In this document: one piece after another, positions 61,534 through 64,000 of the stretch
Position numbering within the stretch: the stretch's first letter is position 1
Layout: each line of letters opens with the position of its first letter
NCBI RefSeq assembly: GCF_025144465.1
Contig: NZ_CP083553.1
Coordinates: 3,155,001-3,219,000 of the forward strand
Direction: 5' to 3'
Source of the DNA: Leisingera sp. S132
Lineage (GTDB): Bacteria > Pseudomonadota > Alphaproteobacteria > Rhodobacterales > Rhodobacteraceae
DNA length: 64,000 bases
Translations under genes and position numbers: made by a program
Notes under the pieces: model-generated
Database searches by the model: none
Told to the model about the DNA's origin: nothing
What the model saw: the letters and a program-made list of their open reading frames with translations, nothing else

Positions 61534-61558
61534 AGGCCCCGGAGGTGATCCGGGGCCT
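61534..61558 (+). terminator. Hairpin after the semialdehyde dehydrogenase gene
   Basis: AGGCCCCGG and CCGGGGCCT pair perfectly around a 7-nt loop, 39 bp after the stop. No T-run follows, so it may act with Rho or as a 3'-end stabiliser. It marks the end of the hydroxyproline cluster. Confidence 0.5.
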
Positions 61559-61635
61559 GAAGGCTCCAAGGAGCGAATATGGCCTGAAAAGCTTGGTGGC
61601 TACGATAACTTTCTGAAGATCAGATCCTAAAGTTA

Positions 61636-63018
61636 TTAGGAGGGTTTCCGCCAAGCAGATTTAGGCCCTTTCAATTCAGGGATTTGCTCCAGCATTCCGG
61701 CATCCCGAAGCTTGTAGAATTCGATCTTCACAAGGTTTTCAGATTTTATCCCTGTAATTTCCCTTGCCTGTCGATTGGTTATCCGATCATGACTTTCGAG
61801 AAAGGTCATAATCGCCTCACCTGGAGTTGCCAGAGGGGCATGTGGGAGGCGAACCACTACGTAGTTCCCTTCCTCAAAAATTTCTGGGCTTTTTAGACCG
61901 AACTCTTTCATCTTCTGAAAAGTTGTGTTGAGCCCTTCCCCGAGGTCCTTGTTTGGCGGTTCTTTGTAGCGGTTTAGTGTTCGAACAATCTTAGGATTAC
62001 GCGAAAAACGAGCATCCAGAATGTTTTCTACGGTCACATAACCAGGAAGCTTTCCAGGACTATGAATCTCGATTCTGTCATCAAAGATATAAATCTGGAC
62101 GTCGTCAGAGATCGAATAGTCCCTGTGAATAATCGCATTGGCGACAGTTTCCCACACTGCTTCGGGAGGGTATTCGAGCGTTCCAATCCCATCCGCTGTC
62201 CACACCTTGACTTTGGACATCATCTCCGTCACCGCGCCTGCAGATTGGCTGATCAGCTCATAGAGCGGTCCTTCAAGCGTGATCTGCTCAGCGAGATGTT
62301 CCCGTTCAGGATCGTCTTCTCTAGTCTCGTATCGGGAAATTTTCACAGCGCACTTACGTGGCATTACAGCGCTAGGCACAGGATGAAAGAGCAATGCCGC
62401 CGCGGCCCTAACTTCCCAGGTTTTGTAGTCGACTAGATTTTGGTTGATAATAAATTCCAAAGAGTCAGTCTTTGGCGAGTAGTCACCAAGAAATTTGACC
62501 ACCTCCGGTGCCTCTGTGATTAGTTCTGTCGGCAGGCCAGCCAGAACGCTGTCCTCAAAAGATGTGGCCCCTTTCGAAAATGCAAGTTCCTGGATTCTGC
62601 CTGGATCCTTAATGGTGATGGATTGAGCTCCGTGGCGTACCACGACCCGCCCATCAGAAGTCGAAAGAACTTCCGCGGATTTTTCTATCGTGAGTCGTAG
62701 TAGATAGCCCTCTGCAATGTCACACGTAAGTAGCTCATAGCGCACGTTCACAGCAGGTTTGATGTCAAAGACTGCTTGCAGACCGGAGTTCATTGCCTCG
62801 ATCTCGGAGAACCCATCCCACCGGTCTATGGCATCTTCGGCTTCACTCTTGTCCTTGATACCAACAACGAACTCGCCGCCATCCGCATTCGCGAATGCAA
62901 CCGCAATCTTTTGTATTCCACGTCCATCAATCTTCTTGGCCTTGTGATCAAAAAAGTGACTTTCTTCGCGGTCTGCGATTGCCTCGAATTCCTCAACGGA
63001 GATGTTGGATGTTTTCAA
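61636..63018 (-). CDS. AlbA_2 (Schlafen-like) domain protein with ATPase-fold and winged-helix C-terminus
   Basis: The 460-residue protein has an AlbA_2/Schlafen-type DNA-binding domain (about 15-135; ESHFFDHKAKKIDGRGIQKIAVAFANADGG, GIKD). A central region and a GHKL-type HATPase_c_4 fold follow (about 275-365; AVWETVANAIIHRDYS, DDRIEIHSPGKLPG, NPKIVRTL). A C-terminal winged helix completes it (about 395-455). This is the COG2865 group, called predicted transcriptional regulators or RecG-like; some members lie in defence or mobile islands. The start is TTG 63018 with AGGTG 7 nt upstream. Base composition is clearly lower in G+C than the flanks, suggesting horizontal acquisition. Function is unknown. 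Confidence 0.85.
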   Translation of the reverse strand: MKTSNISVEEFEAIADREESHFFDHKAKKIDGRGIQKIAVAFANADGGEFVVGIKDKSEAEDAIDRWDGFSEIEAMNSGLQAVFDIKPAVNVRYELLTCDIAEGYLLRLTIEKSAEVLSTSDGRVVVRHGAQSITIKDPGRIQELAFSKGATSFEDSVLAGLPTELITEAPEVVKFLGDYSPKTDSLEFIINQNLVDYKTWEVRAAAALLFHPVPSAVMPRKCAVKISRYETREDDPEREHLAEQITLEGPLYELISQSAGAVTEMMSKVKVWTADGIGTLEYPPEAVWETVANAIIHRDYSISDDVQIYIFDDRIEIHSPGKLPGYVTVENILDARFSRNPKIVRTLNRYKEPPNKDLGEGLNTTFQKMKEFGLKSPEIFEEGNYVVVRLPHAPLATPGEAIMTFLESHDRITNRQAREITGIKSENLVKIEFYKLRDAGMLEQIPELKGPKSAWRKPS

Positions 63019-63472
63019 GCTTATTCACCTGTGCCATTAGTGCCTTCCGGCAGAAGCTATGACGATATCCCACTGAAATCCACTACAATTCAGATGCTTG
63101 TCCACCTCTGTCAAAAAATGCTCTTGCATGCACAAGGGCTTTGACGGCGAGCCAGCTTCCCTAACAACCCCAGCGGCTTCCTCGCGGCGACCTGCGGCCT
63201 TGATTCCGCGCCGGGGTCCAGGCTCCTCTGCCGCGCTTTGGGAACTTGGCTCGCCGGTCATTTGGGTCCGCCCAAGCCACCCGTTGCGTCCCCACCGTAC
63301 GCCCCGCTTCCCGGATCTTAACCGCCAGCGGCTATACAGGACCGGAGACCTTCGAAAAGGACCCCGCCATGCCCGCACTCACACCAGTCGCCCTTTGCCC
63401 CATCAAGGATGGCCCCAACGAAAAAGGCCCCCGCTTGCGCGAGGGCCTTCCAATTTGTCAGAGAGGCAAATC
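63019..63472. other. Intergenic region between rplW and the AlbA_2 gene
   Basis: A 454-bp gap with no recognisable gene. The half near the AlbA_2 gene is moderate in G+C and holds its promoter side. The half near rplW is GC-rich and contains the rplW terminator at 63421-63449. rplB, expected after rplW, is absent. Confidence 0.6.
63421..63449 (-). terminator. Rho-independent terminator after rplW
   Basis: On the minus strand, 24 nt past the rplW stop, AAGGCCCTCGC and GCGGGGGCCTT pair with one mismatch around GCAA, and the T-run extends to five residues. This ends the ribosomal transcript after rplW. Confidence 0.9.
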
Positions 63473-63769
63473 TCAGAGTCCGGTGGACACGTCGATGGTG
63501 TTGCCTTCTTCCAGAGTGACATAGGCTTTTTTCACGTCTTTCCGCTTGCCCATCTGGCCGCGGAAACGCTTGACCTTACCCTTGGTGACGGTGGTGTTGA
63601 CCGCTTTCACCTTGACGCCAAAGAGAGCCTCGACAGCTTCCTTGATCATCGGCTTGTTGGAGTCGATTGCCACTTCGAACACCACTGCGCCGTTCTCAGA
63701 CGCCATGGTGGATTTCTCGGTGATGATCGGCTTGCGGATCACGTCGTAGTGTTCTGCCTTCACGCTCAT
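63473..63769 (-). CDS. rplW: 50S ribosomal protein L23
   Basis: The 98-residue protein has the L23 features [23 protein letters not shown] and [23 protein letters not shown]. It sits at the exit of the ribosomal peptide tunnel and docks trigger factor and SRP. Its start overlaps the rplD stop by 4 bp, as in the S10 operon. The operon normally continues into rplB, but here a terminator follows. Confidence 0.97.
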   Translation of the reverse strand: MSVKAEHYDVIRKPIITEKSTMASENGAVVFEVAIDSNKPMIKEAVEALFGVKVKAVNTTVTKGKVKRFRGQMGKRKDVKKAYVTLEEGNTIDVSTGL

Positions 63770-64000
63770 TTCAGACGAGCCTCCAGTGCTTCGACACCCG
63801 CCTTGGTGATCACCAGGGTGTCACGCTTCAGGATGTCATAGACGTTGGCACCGATGGTCGGCAGGATGTCCAGACCTTCGATGTTGCGCGACGCTTGCAG
63901 GAAGCCTTCGTTGACCGCTGCGCCGTCGATGATCAGCGCGCGTTTCCAGCCCAGGTTTTTCACCTGCTTGGCCAGAGCGGCAGTCTTGCCTTCGGAAGCA
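63766..64000 (-). CDS. rplD: 50S ribosomal protein L4 (C-terminal part; start beyond window)
   Basis: The frame is open from the window edge to 63766 and encodes the last 77 or so residues of L4 ([53 protein letters not shown]). L4 binds 23S rRNA and lines the exit tunnel. It overlaps rplW by 4 bp. Confidence 0.95.
   Translation of the reverse strand, partial: ASEGKTAALAKQVKNLGWKRALIIDGAAVNEGFLQASRNIEGLDILPTIGANVYDILKRDTLVITKAGVEALEARLK

Noticed and set aside
63098-63841. Plus-strand frame of 247 codons over rplW
   Set aside because: Antisense to rplW and its terminator; no motifs.
1-64000. tRNA, rRNA, riboswitch, insertion sequence or prophage
   Set aside because: I looked for T-loop signatures, transposase motifs, terminal repeats and known riboswitch contexts (for example before glyA) and saw none that could be defended. 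A tRNAscan or Rfam search would be decisive.

Overview
The window is 64 kb of a high-GC (mostly about 60-70% G+C) alphaproteobacterial chromosome. Gene content and protein style point to the Roseobacter group of the Rhodobacteraceae: TRAP transporters, RTX/Hint proteins, GntR-FCD regulators, monomeric isocitrate dehydrogenase and MCPs ending in xWQDF. A serine-cycle cluster in such a background recalls methylotrophic Leisingera-type organisms. That genus call is inference; no rRNA is present to test it. No tRNA, rRNA, CRISPR array, prophage or insertion sequence was recognised.

Layout. (1) 1-9.1 kb: the 5' part of a trimethylamine-dehydrogenase-like FMN/Fe-S oxidoreductase with a divergent TetR regulator, a ladder of perfect hairpins, then a MarR-LysR-fdsGB-fdsA block for an NAD-linked molybdenum/tungsten formate dehydrogenase. 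(2) 9.4-22 kb: a surface or secreted RTX-repeat/Hint protein, a chemoreceptor, a CHASE-PAS hybrid histidine kinase, an EamA exporter, a Na/Pi cotransporter and a DeoR regulator. (3) 22-34 kb: a serine-cycle island. Serine-glyoxylate aminotransferase, malate thiokinase (mtkA, mtkB), hydroxypyruvate reductase, PEP carboxylase and serine hydroxymethyltransferase lie on the minus strand. A response-regulator-like LuxR protein, malyl-CoA lyase and glycerate kinase are divergent. With the formate dehydrogenase this covers oxidation and assimilation of C1 units; formate-THF ligase, enolase and malate dehydrogenase are not in the window. (4) 34-42 kb: FAD-linked D-2-hydroxyacid dehydrogenase, gamma-glutamyltransferase, a second hydroxypyruvate/glyoxylate-reductase-type enzyme, an SH3-like periplasmic protein and monomeric NADP-isocitrate dehydrogenase. 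(5) 42-47.5 kb: two tandem chemoreceptor genes sharing a nearly identical 1.19-kb segment, a Tat-exported protein with two YdhR-like domains, and a divergent HxlR regulator with two clear inverted-repeat operators.

(6) 47.6-61.5 kb: a hydroxyproline catabolism cluster on the plus strand. It contains an amino-acid ABC transporter, a delta-1-pyrroline-4-hydroxy-2-carboxylate deaminase, a Cys/Cys hydroxyproline 2-epimerase, a TRAP transporter and a DAO-type D-hydroxyproline dehydrogenase. These are followed by an enolase-superfamily cis-3-hydroxyproline dehydratase candidate, a Ser/Thr proline-racemase-family trans-3-hydroxyproline dehydratase candidate, a GntR-FCD regulator and a 2-oxoglutarate-semialdehyde dehydrogenase. 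Together they would take 4-hydroxyproline to 2-oxoglutarate and open a 3-hydroxyproline branch. A 23-nt sequence is exactly repeated before the first and last transcription units, and a related palindrome lies before the GntR gene, so a cluster-specific regulon is likely. Both solute-binding-protein genes are followed by perfect, non-terminator hairpins before their membrane subunits.

(7) 61.6-64 kb: a visibly lower-GC AlbA_2/ATPase-fold gene, then rplW and the end of rplD. A strong terminator directly after rplW shows that the S10 ribosomal operon ends there rather than continuing into rplB.

The most interesting material is the regulatory architecture around the hydroxyproline and serine-cycle clusters, the duplicated chemoreceptors, and the isolated AlbA_2 gene beside a broken ribosomal operon. 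I did not find a clearly new multi-gene defence or biosynthetic system.
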